From the NCBI GenBank assembly GCA_964017235.1, contig OZ024930.1, positions 151,962,221 through 152,026,220 on the forward strand: 64,000 bases of DNA. Direction: 5' to 3'. Shown here in pieces: positions 33,041 through 46,050 of this stretch. The stretch comes from Sabellastarte sp. h YS-2021. Lineage: Eukaryota > Annelida > Polychaeta > Sabellida > Sabellidae. Numbering within the stretch: position 1 is the first letter of the stretch; the number at the start of each line of letters is the position of its first letter. Made by a program: the position numbers and the translations under genes. The notes below the pieces were generated by a model, which was not told where the DNA came from, ran no database searches, and worked only from the letters and a program-made list of their open reading frames with translations.

Positions 33041-35446
33041 CTGAAATACATTGACAAGAACAGTTTTTAGAAGTTCCATAGATGATCTTCTAAAATAACA
33101 TTCAACATGTATAAATGCACACTGAGGCTCTTGGACACACAAATGGTGTAAAGTGCGCCTGAAAATAGATTAGCAAGAACAATCATTGAAAATTTGAAAA
33201 TACAACTGATTGTTGAATCAAAGTTGAATTCTGTCAATAAGGGTCATAAGGGTACCAGAACAAAACTCCTTCCAATCACAAATTTCAAGATTGCAGGGTA
33301 AACTTCAGTGAAAAAACCCTCAAAGGACCAGATAATTACCAAATTTGTCTGCAAAAAAGCCAATGTTCCCATTATCAACCCCCCACCCGAAAAAAACAAC
33401 AACCAAAAAACACATAAGATATGGGTAAACGCCCACCCTTTCCAACAAAATGTTGAGTCCAGATTGTTAAAGGATTTTTATTTGTGCATATTTTAGTTAA
33501 TTTTTACCTGCATAATGTCATGCAATTCAATGATGTACTAAGTACTTTTACAGCACTTAAATCTCCATCATATGACAGGCAAAGGCGATAGAACCATAAA
33601 AGGAGATTGGAAAAAATCAGAATACATTATTGTGTAATATTCAGGGTTATGTTATTTAATGTTTTGTATGTGACTTGCATCCTCTTCCTTGCTCACATTA
33701 TCGCCCATGCTCAAACAAACGCCCAGCAATACTTTATATTTCTCACCACCTATTCACCAGGAGGCACTATCCTAGAGGAGTTTGGTACTTCCATATAAAA
33801 GGGAATTTTATCTATTTGACCTTTAGTGGGTTTGATTGTATATTTACACACACCAGTTTTGTCATCTGCATGTGGAAATAGATCCTCAAGAATAGACTTT
33901 ATAAATCACATGAAATATATATTAGAAAACCGGGGTTGAAAACAGGAGGTGATAATTTCACCAAGAAATTGGAAAACAAGGAGGGCGTTTGAAAATACCA
34001 TTAACTGCAAAATAATGTACCAATGAAAACTTGCTCAGTCAACCTTGGAAGTAATATTCACTTAAGGAAAAGGGAAAAAAAACAAGAATTGTCTTTGAAA
34101 ATATCACAGGTTATAATGTCAGGTTAGATTCAATATAAAGTACGGGTAGTATTAATCTGCCTCTGACATGCATTAACATCTATATCTGAAATAGTTTATT
34201 CAACTTAATGAATGTTGTAGACAGTACATTTGATTTAAACAGCAACTGTTCTGTATTGACTTCTATTGTTTCAGAAGACTTTTTATCACTACACTGAAAC
34301 TCAGTTTTCTATCATTACAAGGGACTTTATCATGATATAACTTTTTTGAAAAAAAAAACTGTTTCCATAATAGCTACAATAATGTAGTATATGTCATTCA
34401 TCAGCTTGAACCTCATTGATCAGTCGTTTTTTCCTTAGATCAAAAACATCCATCACCAAATCTGCCGCACAAAACTGCACAAGACAATGTATGATCAAAA
34501 AGTGAAAAACTAACAAAACCAACAAAGTATTGAAGCAGTACAATGAAAATAATAGATATAACTTGACTGAAAATCAAAACATAAAATAGTTTTTCAAGAG
34601 CAATAGAGGCATGAGCCGCTGAGAGGTTAACAGGTTCAGCATGTAATCACTTGACTCTTACCTTTGTGGTTGTAGGTTGTAATCCCGTTCATGGCAACAT
34701 GTGTGGGGTTAACTGAAGACCTGGGACTGGAGGACTTAAGTCTTTGTTTATTCGGTTAAGTCTAGCACTTTTGCCTCAAGATCTTTGTTTCATATTTAAG
34801 ATAAATTCTTTTTTATTTTATTATTTTTTTAGGAGGGGGAGATTTAGGTTTTTGGTCTAGCCCAATCTACATAAAAATATTCAGAAAAATCAGTTCAATA
34901 CTTTTCATGTACACAGATTAAGAGAGAGACAAACGAATACACTGAAAAACATACCATGCACCTGGTGGAGGTAATAAACACTATCATATATAAATTAACA
35001 GAGCCTGTATCAGAAGATTGTGATTTTTGTTTTAGCAAATACGTAGTATGTTCATGACATTTTATTTGATGACTTATTTTCTTGTGCTCACTAAATCATG
35101 TAGTTATTACAACATATTTTTTCCTGTTCGCAACATAATCTGGCATGCCAAACAAAATATATTGTGATCTTCAGATCATCTTGTACTAACCATATCAGAT
35201 CATTTTACAAGGTGATGTGGTGATCACACGAAAATTAGTTGTGATTACATCATATGGTACCCCTGAGAATTTTTTTTTCCTATCAGGGCTACTGTACAAA
35301 TTAAGCATGAACATTCAGCAATGGCAGTAATTTCAAATGAAAATATAAACATGAAAATTCATGTCCACAGAATTATGTGACACAAGGGACAGACACAAGT
35401 TCAAGGTAACATGGACTACTAAATCCTGCCTAAGTTGCCAACCTAC
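33041..35446. other. Receptor intron, nothing firm
   Basis: AT-rich intron. A weak tRNA-like pair of boxes (GAGAGGTTAACAGG and AGGTTGTAATCCCG, about 34618-34690) may be a SINE relic. No exon is supported. Confidence 0.4.
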
Positions 35447-36268
35447 CTGAAATGAGTTAAGTGTTCCGAAGTAGATGGGTACAAATGCAAGCCATATGAT
35501 ACAAGTTGTGTACATTGTAAAGCCGATGAATTTTGATTCGTTAAAGTTTTCAGGAATTTTCCTTGTCTTGACGGCGTATACTGTACAGATGATAATTAGC
35601 AACATGTTGTAAGTCAGGGATATGAGAAAAGATTCATCTTTGACATGGCATTTTAACACGATTTCATCGAGTTTGCCATTGGGGTGGTAATGTCTGACAC
35701 CAGGGGGCTCTAGTATGAACCACACAGCAGTAATCACCACTTGTATCACGATCATTAGCATCGTGATCAGTATCTGGGATTTGGGACTGATAAATGGTGG
35801 ACGTCTGGCGGATGTTCGTGCACTTTCAAAGATTCTGGAGATCCGGTTGGTCTTTGTTAAAAGGGACGAGTAAGTCATGCTGAATCCCACTCCAATGCCG
35901 AAGCGATGTATGGCACAGCTCCATGTGGTCGGCTTTGCCAGAAGAAAGAATGTCATGCTGTAGCAGACCAGGAAGCCAGCCAGTAGCAAGAAACTGACTT
36001 CTCGTCCCGAAGCTTTCACTATGGGTGTGTCAATGTGGTAGAGGAAGGTAACCATGACAATACAGGTGAGAATGATGCCCAAGATAGCGACACAGAGAGG
36101 GATGATTGCGAACAAGCTGTTCCACTGCATGTACTGCTGGGGGAGTTTGTAGCAGCTTTTCTTGTTATGGTAGGGCCACCAGCCCTCCGGGCAATTTTCA
36201 CAGGTGTACGGGTCTTTGACGTACTGCCAGACAGCACAGGTGGTACACAGCCAACAGCAGACATCACC
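35447..36268 (-). CDS. mGluR-like receptor, cysteine-rich domain end and helices 1-6
   Basis: This exon has 274 codons in phase 0 at both ends, between CTTTTTCAG and GTAGGT. Residues 1-46 are the end of the extracellular cysteine-rich domain (GDVCCWLCTTC...YTCENCPEGWWP). Six membrane helices follow: LFAIIPLCVAILGIIL, VSFLLLAGFLVCYSM, FGIGVGFSMTYSSLL, ILITMLMIVIQVVI, LISLTYNMLLIIIC and FIGFTMYTTCIIWLAF. Conserved marks are TPIVKASGRE after helix 1, LLTKTNRISRIF after helix 3, RPPFISP, and cysteines before helix 3 and in LKC for the loop disulfide. The MTFFLLAKP and LKCHVKD segments point to group II (mGluR2/3, insect mGluRA), which couples to Gi/o. It lies in the plasma membrane. Confidence 0.92.
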
Positions 36269-37653
36269 CTGAAAAAGATGGACATAGAAGTGTGTATTGT
36301 GTAAGCAAAAAAAGATATTTCTACTCTGTGTATTGTGTGATTAGAATGTAAGATAGTACATACTACACAGTTGACAGATGTTCCCCAGCAAAAAGTGTAA
36401 TTAGTTATAACTGTATTATTGTATCAGCAGTATAAAATATAATACACAACCAGTTTTACACTTTGGCTTCTACCAGTCGACCTGGAAAAGAGAAAAAATA
36501 ATAGAAATGTATTGAGAAGATGTATGCGTGTCACAAGATCACATAACAGAGCGTTGTGGTGTGTTGCCTGATGGAACAGAAAACTTTGTCAGCCTGATGA
36601 CGCTGTACCCCTAGATTGTAAAATAAATCTTGGCAATATGAGAAGTAATGCAAGCAGCGACTCCTGTCTGAATGAAGATTGGACAAGTAAGAGAATGTTA
36701 ACTATTGTGACTTGAAGCATACATGTTCCATTGTCATAAAGTATTGAATCAGCAGCGTGAAAGGTAGCACATAGGCAATACCAGACTCCGTGAAAAAAAG
36801 AGAAAGGGAATGACATTGTGATCGTCATTAAAGTTAATAGATCAAGGTAACTTTCTAAATTTACTGAGAGGGTAAGGCAATAATTTGAATTGTAGTAGAA
36901 GTCTCTGACACAAAGATAAAATAACAAAAGTATGATATGGTTAAAAATACCCACTGGTCAATGTTAGTCATAATCAGTATCAGTAAGTTAGCCTAATAGT
37001 ATTTACATAAAAAGTTGCATCGGTTTGAATGGATCAAATTACATTGGGAAAAAATCATGTCAAGAAGTCAAATAAAGCAGAGGGGAGGGATGTCCTGCCT
37101 ATAACAAGAACCTGAAGGATCCACTATATTCAACCAGAGACCTCCCCTTTCTGTGAAAACAATTCAGGAGGGGTCAAGACCAGGGACAAAGTTCAAGATT
37201 AAAAGTCTGATAAGCAGCTGGTTTATGCCCAATGGGCCACTCAGTGTTGAACTAACCAGAGATATGTAACAGGGCTCAAATGATCTGAAGTCATATTATC
37301 CATTCTAGATGGGTCAAATGTCAAATTGGGGTGCACTCTGGGATATAGCCTGGTCTATATCCAAAAAAACACGTAAGTCCACATCAATTTAAAAAGAAAC
37401 CTCCCTATTGTCAGCACCACACAAAGGAATAGAGGCCAATCGTAAACATCCTGAACTTAGCAGTTGAATTACGTCTATATGGATTACAATAAGCAGGATA
37501 AGGCATACACGATCAGATGTCATTAACTTCAGCTGAAGGATGAAGATGCTGGAGATTCACAGTTTCAGTAAATTTGAGAATGGTTAGTAAGACAATTACT
37601 TCAAATGATCTTGATAGACTGATGGAGGTTGTTAGACAACCCTTTTAGATTAC
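36269..37653. other. Receptor intron, no feature recognised
   Basis: AT-rich intron with normal splice sites at both ends. No repeats or exons seen. Confidence 0.4.
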
Positions 37654-37781
37654 CTGTTGCATGCGTTTGATCTGGTCATACTCGCAAGGATCACTGCACT
37701 GAGACCTGGGGAAGTCGTACGTCCCTCCCGCAAACACAAAAGGCTGAGAAGTGTTCATCACCAGACCATTGTCCCACTCTC
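37654..37781 (-). CDS. mGluR-like receptor, exon before the membrane exon
   Basis: A TTTTTTCACAG acceptor and a GTAATC donor flank 128 bases. The frame reads EWDNGLVMNTSQPFVFAGGT, then a SQCSDPCEYDQIKRMQQ segment. This is the link from the ligand-binding domain into the cysteine-rich domain; the Cys-x3-Cys marks the start of the latter. It begins in phase 1 and ends in phase 0, joining GDVCCW in the next exon. Confidence 0.85.
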
Positions 37782-38127
37782 CTGTGAAAAAATGTAGAAA
37801 ACTACCATAAGATTATAAAATCAACACTGCTTCCACATTATCTGGAAGCTCAACAGTGAAATGACAACACGTAGAGATAGTACGTATACATAGAAAACAC
37901 GAAATTAAAATCAGTATCAAAGATGATCCTTTTTTTTTCAATAACATCACAGGGTATAGGTTGGCTTTGCTCTGATACAACACATACATGGGGTAGAGAG
38001 AAGATGATGGAGACCACTAGCCTGAATGGTACAGCAAAACTACCTGACATAACAAAACCAATTTGGATTATTTGAGAGGGGTGGATGAGGAGCTTTGTTG
38101 TGATAAACACGTATATATTTAAGCAAC

Positions 38128-38222
38128 TGTCCATATGAACACAAAGGTCAAGATATGAACCTGTGATCTGAGATGTGTTAGGCTGGTGTGTGTTACCACT
38201 ACCCCACTGTGGCTTCTACAAG
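38128..38222 (-). mobile_element. Partial tRNA-derived SINE, family 1 relative
   Basis: On the minus strand CCACAGTGGGGTAGTGGTAA matches the A-box head of the SINE at 4826, with a degenerate B box (CAGGTTCATATC). Intronic fragment. Confidence 0.45.
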
Positions 38223-38549
38223 ATAATTGTATAATAATATATAATAATGTCTTCTTCAAGATAATTTTTATCTTGATTTCTTAAATTTTAAACATCCCTA
38301 CCAAATTTCCAAATTAACTGCATTTTGATTATATTTCCATATTATTTTAGAAAGTTCAGTCAAAAGTTCAGTAACTATATGGCGATAAGTATTTTTAAAC
38401 AAGCAATCAGTGCCTGTGAATGGGCTCTGTGTCAGCTGACTGTGTGTTTTGAGTTTCAGAGTAGTGTAAGAAAAATGGGACACAAAAATTGTGACCTGCA
38501 AATTGTATTCAGACGTAAAGTACCAAGCTAACTATTAAGGTGTAAAAAG

Positions 38550-39330
38550 TAGGTGAAAAACATATTCAACAAAATACTGTAAATGCAATAGTTTTGAGTT
38601 ACAACTGATTTACTCAACAATGAGAACCTGAAAGTAGCTATTGCTCATCTATGCAATGAGCTACAGATCTACAATTTCACTATGTTAAAGCTGGTCCATA
38701 AGTAGGTGAATAATATATTAAACAAATTCTTTAACTGCAATAATTGTCCAGTTACACCTTATTTACTCAAACGTGAAAACCTGAAAGAAGCTATTACTCA
38801 GCTATGCAATGAGCTACATGTCTGCAATTTCACAATGTTCTATCTGACCAAAAAGCAGGTGAATAACATATTTTAAGAAAATACTGTAAATGCAATAGTT
38901 TTTAAGTTACAACTGATTTATTCAACAGTGATAACCCGAAAGTATCTATTGCTCAACTATGCAATAAGGTTCTAAAAAGAAAATGAATAACATATTTAAA
39001 GAAATTACTGTAAATGCAATAGTTTTCAAGTTTCAACTGATTAACTCAACAATAAGAATCTGAAAGTAGCTATTGCTCAGCTACGCCATGAGCTACATGT
39101 CTGCAATTTTACTATGCTATAGCTGACCCCAAAGTAGCTGAATAAGATATTTATGCATTCAAGTTTCAAGTGATTTTACTCATTATGGAAGTTACTGAAA
39201 AGTCAGAAGGTAGCTATTAATCACTTAGCTATGGGGATAAACACCCAAGTTACTCAAAGTTTTATAGCTATGGAAAGAGTAGCTGAATAGCATATTTTAA
39301 TGAAATGCTCTAAATCCAATACTTTTCAAC
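38550..39330 (-). repeat. Diverged ~150-bp tandem repeat related to the 133-bp satellite
   Basis: About five units share GTAGGTGAATAACATATT, ACTGTAAATGCAATAGTTTT, a TTTACTCAACA segment and GTAGCTATTGCTCA. Unit starts lie near 38551, 38703, 38857 and 38980, with a weaker last one. Read against the reverse complement of the 133-bp satellite, the same order appears (AAAAGTAGGTGAAT, GCAATACTTTT, TTTACTCA, TAGCTATGGG). I call it an old inverted relative of that family. Confidence 0.6.
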
Positions 39331-40922
39331 TTAAATGTGATTTAGCGTATTGTTTCATGAATTTTATGTATTAATTTTTTTTTTAAATGAATAAAAAAAT
39401 AATTAAGAAAGATCCAGGTCTTATACTCACACAAGGGAATCTACTTGTGGCCTAGTACATATATGCAAGATAAGAGAGAAATCTCGTTAATAGTCAATGA
39501 GAAATTGTGATAAAGTGTTGAAATTTTCACACTTTGGTGGGGGTACCACACTTCTAGCAGCTCTAGGGAACAGTTGAACAGCCAAATCTGCATGGATTTT
39601 ATGGATTTACCATCATCGATAGATTAGGTATCTTTTAAAAGTAACAGCATGTCTCTGGGCCTTGTACTTTTGGAGGAGAAGATGTTCACTCGGACATGTG
39701 CGCATATGCAGACACCGCAGAGTGATGCCATAATGTCAGTTGACTGACAAGTCATCTGACATAAAAAGTAAATCAGTACATAACAGTGTTACAAGATCAC
39801 AAATAAAAACAAGACTCAATCTGTTATTGTAGATAAAGTTGTGTTCATGCTGCCTATTTGGTAGCCAGTCATCACTCAAACTCGACCCTTCTTTCATCAG
39901 GAGAAATGTCATATTTGACAATCCAATTCCATTTGTAAAATGTCATCCTTTACAAAAACGTGATAAAGGCATCAGGATTGTGCCAAAATGTAGGTGCTTA
40001 TACTTGGAAAACAGTAATAAATTTGTAATAATTAGAAAAATTCTTCATTGTAACATCATATCTTATGAAGCAGAAGTCCATCATGAAATAATTGACTAAT
40101 TTGTTCTTTAGTTTATGTTAACCTTCTTAACATCAAGCGCCAGACTAAACTGTTGGCAACAAACCTTTTGGTAATTGTGAGGGATTTATGTTAGACTACT
40201 TTGTACAGCTTTCATCCGTTTCATACCGTACCTATGACGCCACATTTGACCTCCCCACTGTTGTATGTGACCACTACTGCATAGTCTGAACTGTTTAAGG
40301 CAGTATAGTAAATCTTGACATTTAACCATGTTCCATTTACAAAATTTATCGGTGTCACTAGAGGAGGGCTTGTCTAGACAGCAAGATAGGAAAGGATGTC
40401 TTCAAGAATTACAACAAAGAATGATTGTTTCTGGTGTTTTCATGTTCAAATGGACTGACTTTCAAAGAGGATTTTGCACCTTTTTAGATGATAACCATTA
40501 CAAACCATAAGAATGAACTCATACAAGATACATAGTATTTAATTGAGTACTTGTGTTTGTGAATTAAATATTCCTTGGGTATGCATAAAAATATTTAAAA
40601 TAAGAAAAAAATAGCTTCACACAACTCTCCATTCTATGGCAGGAGGTGTCAACTAGTTCAGGCAACATGTGGGAATTACTTTGAACCTAACCAGATATTA
40701 GTATCAATTATTTCATACGTAATGAAATGGCTTTTACAATTGAGTACTACTTCACAAGTACCCTTGCAAAATAACTATTTCAGTGAAAGACACTGATATC
40801 CCACCAACTGAAACCTGGGTTTGTATCTTTGCTCTTTGGCACAAGAGTTGGTAGTTGCTTGCTGCTGTACAAATATCCAGTGTTTTTACATTGTAAAAGC
40901 CTGACCAACTAGTATACATGAC
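39331..40922. other. Receptor intron, nothing firm
   Basis: AT-rich. Open frames at 39839-40099 and 39736-39921 overlap on opposite strands and show no domain or splice context. No repeats recognised. Confidence 0.4.
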
Positions 40923-40935
40923 TTTTCTCCTTGTA

Positions 40936-41169
40936 GGGGCCACGGTGGCAGAGTGGTAACACTCTCGCCTCCCACCTCTAAGGCTGGGGTTCCATCCCAG
41001 TCACGGCCTGAAGTGGGAAAGCTGGTAGTTGCTTGCCGTTGATCGGCAGTTTACAGTACAGAACCCTAACGAACTGTATGTACTGGTTTCCTCTGCCCTT
41101 CTAACTACCCGTCGTGATATGACCTGTACAGTGTTGAAAGCGACGTAAAACCCCAAATAAATAAATAAA
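40936..41169 (+). mobile_element. tRNA-derived SINE (family 2), copy 1
   Basis: The head has TGGCAGAGTGGTAACACTC (A box) and GGGGTTCCATCCC (B box). A body (TTGCCGTTGATCGGCAG) and an AAATAAATAAATAAAT tail follow. TTTTCTCCTTGTA at 40923-40935 and 41170-41182 is a 13-bp target-site duplication, showing LINE-driven insertion. It is intronic, opposite in strand to the receptor. Confidence 0.9.
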
Positions 41170-41721
41170 TTTTCTCCTTGTAACTAGACATTGTGATATA
41201 GTCTGTCTGTACAACGTGATGACATTATGAAACTATGAATGTTAGTCATGATATGACATTAAAACAATTTGTTTAAACTGACATTCTGATTCAGAGTGAT
41301 ATCAAGACCAAATGTATCTACTTTTTATGTTAATTATGCATTTCGCAATAATTTTTCCTTTTGCATATTAAGAATCAAAAATAATTTGACCAGAATCTCA
41401 GTTCTGTGACAATGAGCTCTAATCTGGCTCATGACTATGTGAGTACAGATTCAGACCTTTCCCAGAATGACTTAATTTCAAGATGACAAAGTAATAATAA
41501 TTGCAAAGTAACAATTAGGTATGTACTTATCTGTGTATCTCCATCATGCAAATTTTTATGATGTGAATATTTAATTTCATTAACTTGTTCTGCCCTCTCA
41601 GAGTCATTATTTTCTGGCAGTTTTCACTATTTCCACAAATAGTGCCTCTGTTTTATTAACCTTCTATATATTTAAGTCACAGTCTGTCAGTGTGTACAGA
41701 ATGTACTGTATGTGTCCTTAC

Positions 41722-41835
41722 CTATGGTCACATACTCATACTTTCTGGTTGCTCGGTTCAGTCTGTAGTTGAAGATGTTGTAACGTCCCAAGCGATCACC
41801 TTGTTCATCAAACTTCACGATAGCACCATCTTCAT
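41722..41835 (-). CDS. mGluR-like receptor, end of ligand-binding region
   Basis: A TGTATTTTCAG acceptor and GTAAGG donor flank 114 bases reading DEDGAIVKFDEQGDRLGRYN, then IFNYRLNRATRKYEYVTI. The V.FDE.GD..GRY.I.NY pattern is the end of the periplasmic-binding-type ligand domain in metabotropic glutamate receptors. It ends in phase 1 and joins the exon at 37781. No further upstream exon could be found up to 64000. Confidence 0.85.
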
Positions 41836-42933
41836 CTGAAAATACAGTGCAACATGAAAAACCATAAAAATGTCAAGCAATGGGGTTTGCATCACCTTTA
41901 AATGGCTTTGGTAATATTTGAAGAGGCTATCTGCAGTTCTGCCCTTTAGTTGGGAAGTTGGTTGTTGGTTACCGAATTCCAGTGGTGTTGGCCTGTGGAA
42001 ATATTTAAATAAAATTGCCTCTTGGGCATATAAGAAAATACCCTATTTTAATGGATGTGGTTTGATTAATCTATATATTTAAAAAAATAATCATTTTAAC
42101 AAATGGTTTAAGAAATCAATTTTCTTAGTAAGTTATATATTTAATAATGATAATAATATAAGGATTTATAGAGCGCAGAATTGATACAATAATAATAATA
42201 GAAGGATTTATAGAGTGCAAAATTGATACAGATCCTCTTATGCGCTTCAGTCCGCACCCCAAGACAGTAAAACACAAGGTTGAGGGCACTTTTATTTAAT
42301 ATATGTAACAGATAATGTATATATATAATATATATATAGTTTCTATACTAAAAAGTTATTTGCAAGTCATATAATGTATAAAATTTCAGTAAAATATATA
42401 TGTAAAGTCAACAATTACTATGCTTTAAAGATTATAAAATTTACTTATTAGTATCATGATCGGTAAATCTAGAGTCATTGTCCATATAGATCATGATGAT
42501 TTAAAGTTAAAACGGAAATTAGTTAAACAGCAATCTTTTAAGACGTTGAAGGCCTGACAACCCCAGCCGAAAGGGTTGACCTACAAAGTCCCTCAACCCC
42601 AAAGTAGGTAGTATTGTGCATCTATAGCAGCAGCTAAGGAGAAGGTTTTACCTTCTTGGGGTGGGGACTGTCGCTTGGGGTGTTTGGGCACCACGGATGT
42701 CAGTCCTGCCTCAAACCAGTACTTGTTATCTCGCAACTTTAATTGTGGTCAAGGTACCAGTCTGACACTGTGATATGACACAACTTTGGGATTCCTGTAT
42801 GAACCCCTTAGTTTCTAGGCAACTTAGTAAGCAACTATTGCTATTGGCCCCCTGTGGTTTGCAGTTGCTAGCCCCAGTATTCAAAGTCACTTTGTGATTT
42901 GACTTTGAGGGAAGGACATGACTTTGGAAAATT
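41836..42933. other. Receptor intron with short microsatellite
   Basis: TAATAATAATA runs and two copies of GGATTTATAGAG (42156-42215) are of the kind found at the 3' ends of dispersed elements. The rest to 42933 may be the 3' untranslated part of the LINE fragment that follows. Confidence 0.4.
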
Positions 42934-43520
42934 TCACTTTCCCACCCTCCTTCCCATTATTATAACATCAGTTCTATCGCCCTTAGGACTTTTTTGTAGT
43001 TTAGCTATGTTAAACTTGCTGACTCCATAAAGTAAAGAGTTACAATAGTCCAAATGACTAATGACCATAGCGTTTGCCACAAGTACTGCAGTATCAACAC
43101 TAAGGAATTTGTGAATTTGTCGCAAATCACGAAGATGATCATAACAAGCCTGGTAAACCTTGGATTATCAAAGGAGTTGTCAGAGTCAAAGATAACACCC
43201 AGATGTTTTACTTCCACTGATTGAGAGATTTTGTTTTGCAGGAGTGGGACAGGAAGAATTTGGTGCAAGTGACTTTCTAATGGGTTTGTCATCTATGATG
43301 ATAAATTCTTTTTTTTTCTGGGTTAAGTTTTAGCTTAACAAAATCCATCCGCTCGTGTACTGACTTGAAACACTCAGTCAGCTCTTCCATGTTAGAATCA
43401 AAGTTCCTGGAATTGACTGCTAAGTCGATCTGGGTGTCATCAGCATACATTTGGTGAGTGACATTGAATTTGGAAATGATATGACTAAGTGTCTCATGTA
43501 TTCAGGTTCCGAAGTTGTAT
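42934..43520 (-). pseudogene. LINE reverse transcriptase fragment
   Basis: On the minus strand, pieces in order read YADDTQIDL (the catalytic YxDD), a thumb segment ending LKLNP, KHLGVIFDSDNSFD, then RQIHKFLSVDTAVLVANAMV and DYCNSLLYGV. This is the C-terminal palm, thumb and downstream region of a non-LTR RT of CR1/jockey-like type. Several frameshifts break it and the 5' part is missing, as usual for truncated LINE copies. It may be the source type that mobilised the SINEs, but their tails were not compared. Confidence 0.8.
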
Positions 43521-44585
43521 CCTTGACTTAGTCAAATTTTTGAATTAGTATCGTCAAAAATGTATCCATATGAAGTTAAATAAAAAAACTTTTAAGTTGT
43601 ATAAACCTGAAATTTGATCAGAATCTCTTTGATCTCCTTCTTATTATTATGCCCAATGCAACAATTATTCAGAATTATATAGTCAAGTTATTTCCCGCCT
43701 TTGAAGTATTCATTGGTTTCAGGGTAGTAAGGACAGAAACTCAAATCCTATCAGTTCGAGATACCACATGCTATTTATACTCACTAAATGGACTAAGTGG
43801 TTTTAGAGCCTGGGTTATAAGCTAAGCTAATATGAGCTTAGATAATGAAAATTAATTTCCAGATAAAATTTTAAAACTATATTATATTTGTCCATTAGTC
43901 AGACTTAATTCTTGTAAATCTCTAAAAAATTAAAAATTACTGAGAAGGTCTAGTCGCCCGTTTTTTTTCCAGAATAGTCGAAGTCTCTGACCTGAAAGTC
44001 ACTTACAGTTAAGATTAAAAAATGACTTTGTTTTGCTGTGCAATAACTTAGTTTTTAAATTCAGACGTTTTAAAAAATATTTTCTTTTAATATCTCAATC
44101 TAAATACTCTTGAGTTGGCTAAAACCTCTTTTAATGCCACTTTGATGAGCAAAGTGTTCTGAGTGTTTGTGTAATGGTTCCATATTATGGAGGTTCATTT
44201 CATTAGATACTAAAAATAGCTGAAACACTTTTATGGCCTTAAGTAAGCAAATGTCTGAAAAATTACAGTAAACAGTGATTATAATGTAATTGTCAAAACA
44301 ACTTCCAAATGATTCTTTAAGTATGCAAAGCATTGTGCACATTATACAATGATTTAAAAATAAAAATTTTTGTATTAAAATTAAAACTCAAGGCCTGTTC
44401 ACAGAGTTCCCTGTTGTCACAGCAACTCATATTTGAATTTGGGTTCATGACCTTGTCCTTATTGCCCTGTATATGTTGGTAGTGCATGTTTAAAAATGAG
44501 CCGCCCCATTACCCACCCCCTCACCCCTATAGCGTGTACATTTCAGTCTAGAACATGAGTACAGATGGTCTCAGCTGCCATAATT
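43521..44585. other. No feature recognised
   Basis: AT-rich sequence with no exon, array or terminal repeats. Confidence 0.35.
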
Positions 44586-44589
44586 TATT

Positions 44590-45420
44590 TTATATTAAGT
44601 CGAATATATGTGACTTAGTATCTCATAAACCCGAGTTAGTATCTCAGATATATGATTTAATAACTCCTGTATACAACTTAATAATAAATTATTTGATTTA
44701 ATAACTTATATATGGCGTAATAACTTTTAACATGACTTAGTATCTTATATATATTTGACCATTCATTCGCTTAGTATTATATATACAATGTAGTATCTTG
44801 TATATACGACTTAGTATCTAATACATACGACTTAATAACTTGTATATATGACTTAGTATCTCGTATATTTAAACATTCAGGGGCCATGGTGGCAGAGTGG
44901 TAACACTCTCGCCTCCCACCTCTGAGGCCATGGTTCGGTTCCCTGCATGGCCTTAGGTGGGAAAGATGGTAGTTGCTTGCCGTTGGTCGGCAGTTTACAG
45001 TACAGAACCTTGACCAACTGTATGTACTGGTTTCCTCTGCCCTTCCAACTACTCGTCATGACCTGTGCAGTGTTGAAAGCAACGTAAAACCCCAAATAAA
45101 TAAATAAATAAATTTGAACATTCATATGGACAACTTACTATTTAGTAGGATATACATGTATATGTGACTTAGTATCCTTTTATTATATTAGTATCTTTGT
45201 CGTACATATGAGTATTTAGCTTGTATATATAAGATAACAATTGGCGATGTTACCTAATAGTAAGTGTAAAATACAAGATACTAAGTCAAATAAACGAGAT
45301 ACTAAGTTGTACATACAAGATTCTAACTTGTATATATGAAATTACTAAGTTGTATATACAAGATACTGTGTCGAGTATACATTTTACTGAGTAGTACATA
45401 TGAGATGTGATATAAAATGC
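44590..45420. repeat. Degenerate minisatellite in two opposite orientations
   Basis: From 44590 to about 45190 units read GACTTAGTATCTCGTATATA. From about 45260 to 45420 they appear as the reverse complement (ATACAAGATACTAAGT). The two blocks face each other and could form a long imperfect hairpin. A SINE is inserted in the left block at 44880. Confidence 0.75.
44880..45116 (+). mobile_element. tRNA-derived SINE (family 2), copy 2
   Basis: Starts GGGGCCATGGTGGCAGAGTG, has the B-box-like GGTTCGGTTCCC and ends in repeated AAAT. AACATTCA at 44872-44879 and 45117-45124 is the likely target-site duplication. It lies inside the TATA-rich minisatellite. Confidence 0.85.
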
Positions 45421-46050
45421 ATTTTGGCAGCCCAGAGCTTCCACATATGTTGGGCATGGAAGCCAGAAAATTGGCTTCTTACATGAGATATAATGCTACA
45501 TGTGTTTAAAGAAAAAAGTCAATAATTGGACATAAATAACTTTTTAAAGTAAGTATATTAAGAATTAGGACAGAAATATAAGATGATTGAGTATTTTCAC
45601 ATTTTTTTTCGTTTCAAGTGTCCATTAGATAAAATGTTTTAGAAGCAATTTATAGAATGCTTAACCACCCTTGGTATTGTCTGTAGTCCTGAGTAATCTC
45701 AAAACTCATAAGTGCTGATTCCAAATAATAATAATAATATTAATAATATAATAATAATAAAAAAAAAAAAAATTTCACGTATAATTTTTAAAAATATTTG
45801 CTTCCAAACAGGGGTACATTGGGGCAGCAAATATAAGTTTTAAAAATCCATTCCCATACTGCAGTGAATAGGGGTGTCTTATTAGACAAGTGTGACCGAG
45901 GTATTATTGCTGTTATTTCAGTGCTTACAAGTTTGTTGAAGTATCTGCATGCTTTACTTCATCATAAGACAAATCACCCAAAAGGATCCAATTCCGATCA
46001 TGCTCATTAGATCTATATGCTGACGACATGTCCTTGTTTGCTGGCCAAAC
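45421..46050. other. AT-rich spacer with (AAT)n microsatellite
   Basis: An (AATAAT)n tract lies at about 45727-45760, followed by an A run. Nothing else is recognised. Confidence 0.4.

Noticed and set aside
36035-36304. Plus-strand ORF opposite the receptor exon
   Set aside because: It is the complement of the strongly conserved membrane exon.
40936-41005. Functional tRNA gene
   Set aside because: Boxes A and B are present, but the body, AAAT tail and target duplication show a SINE.
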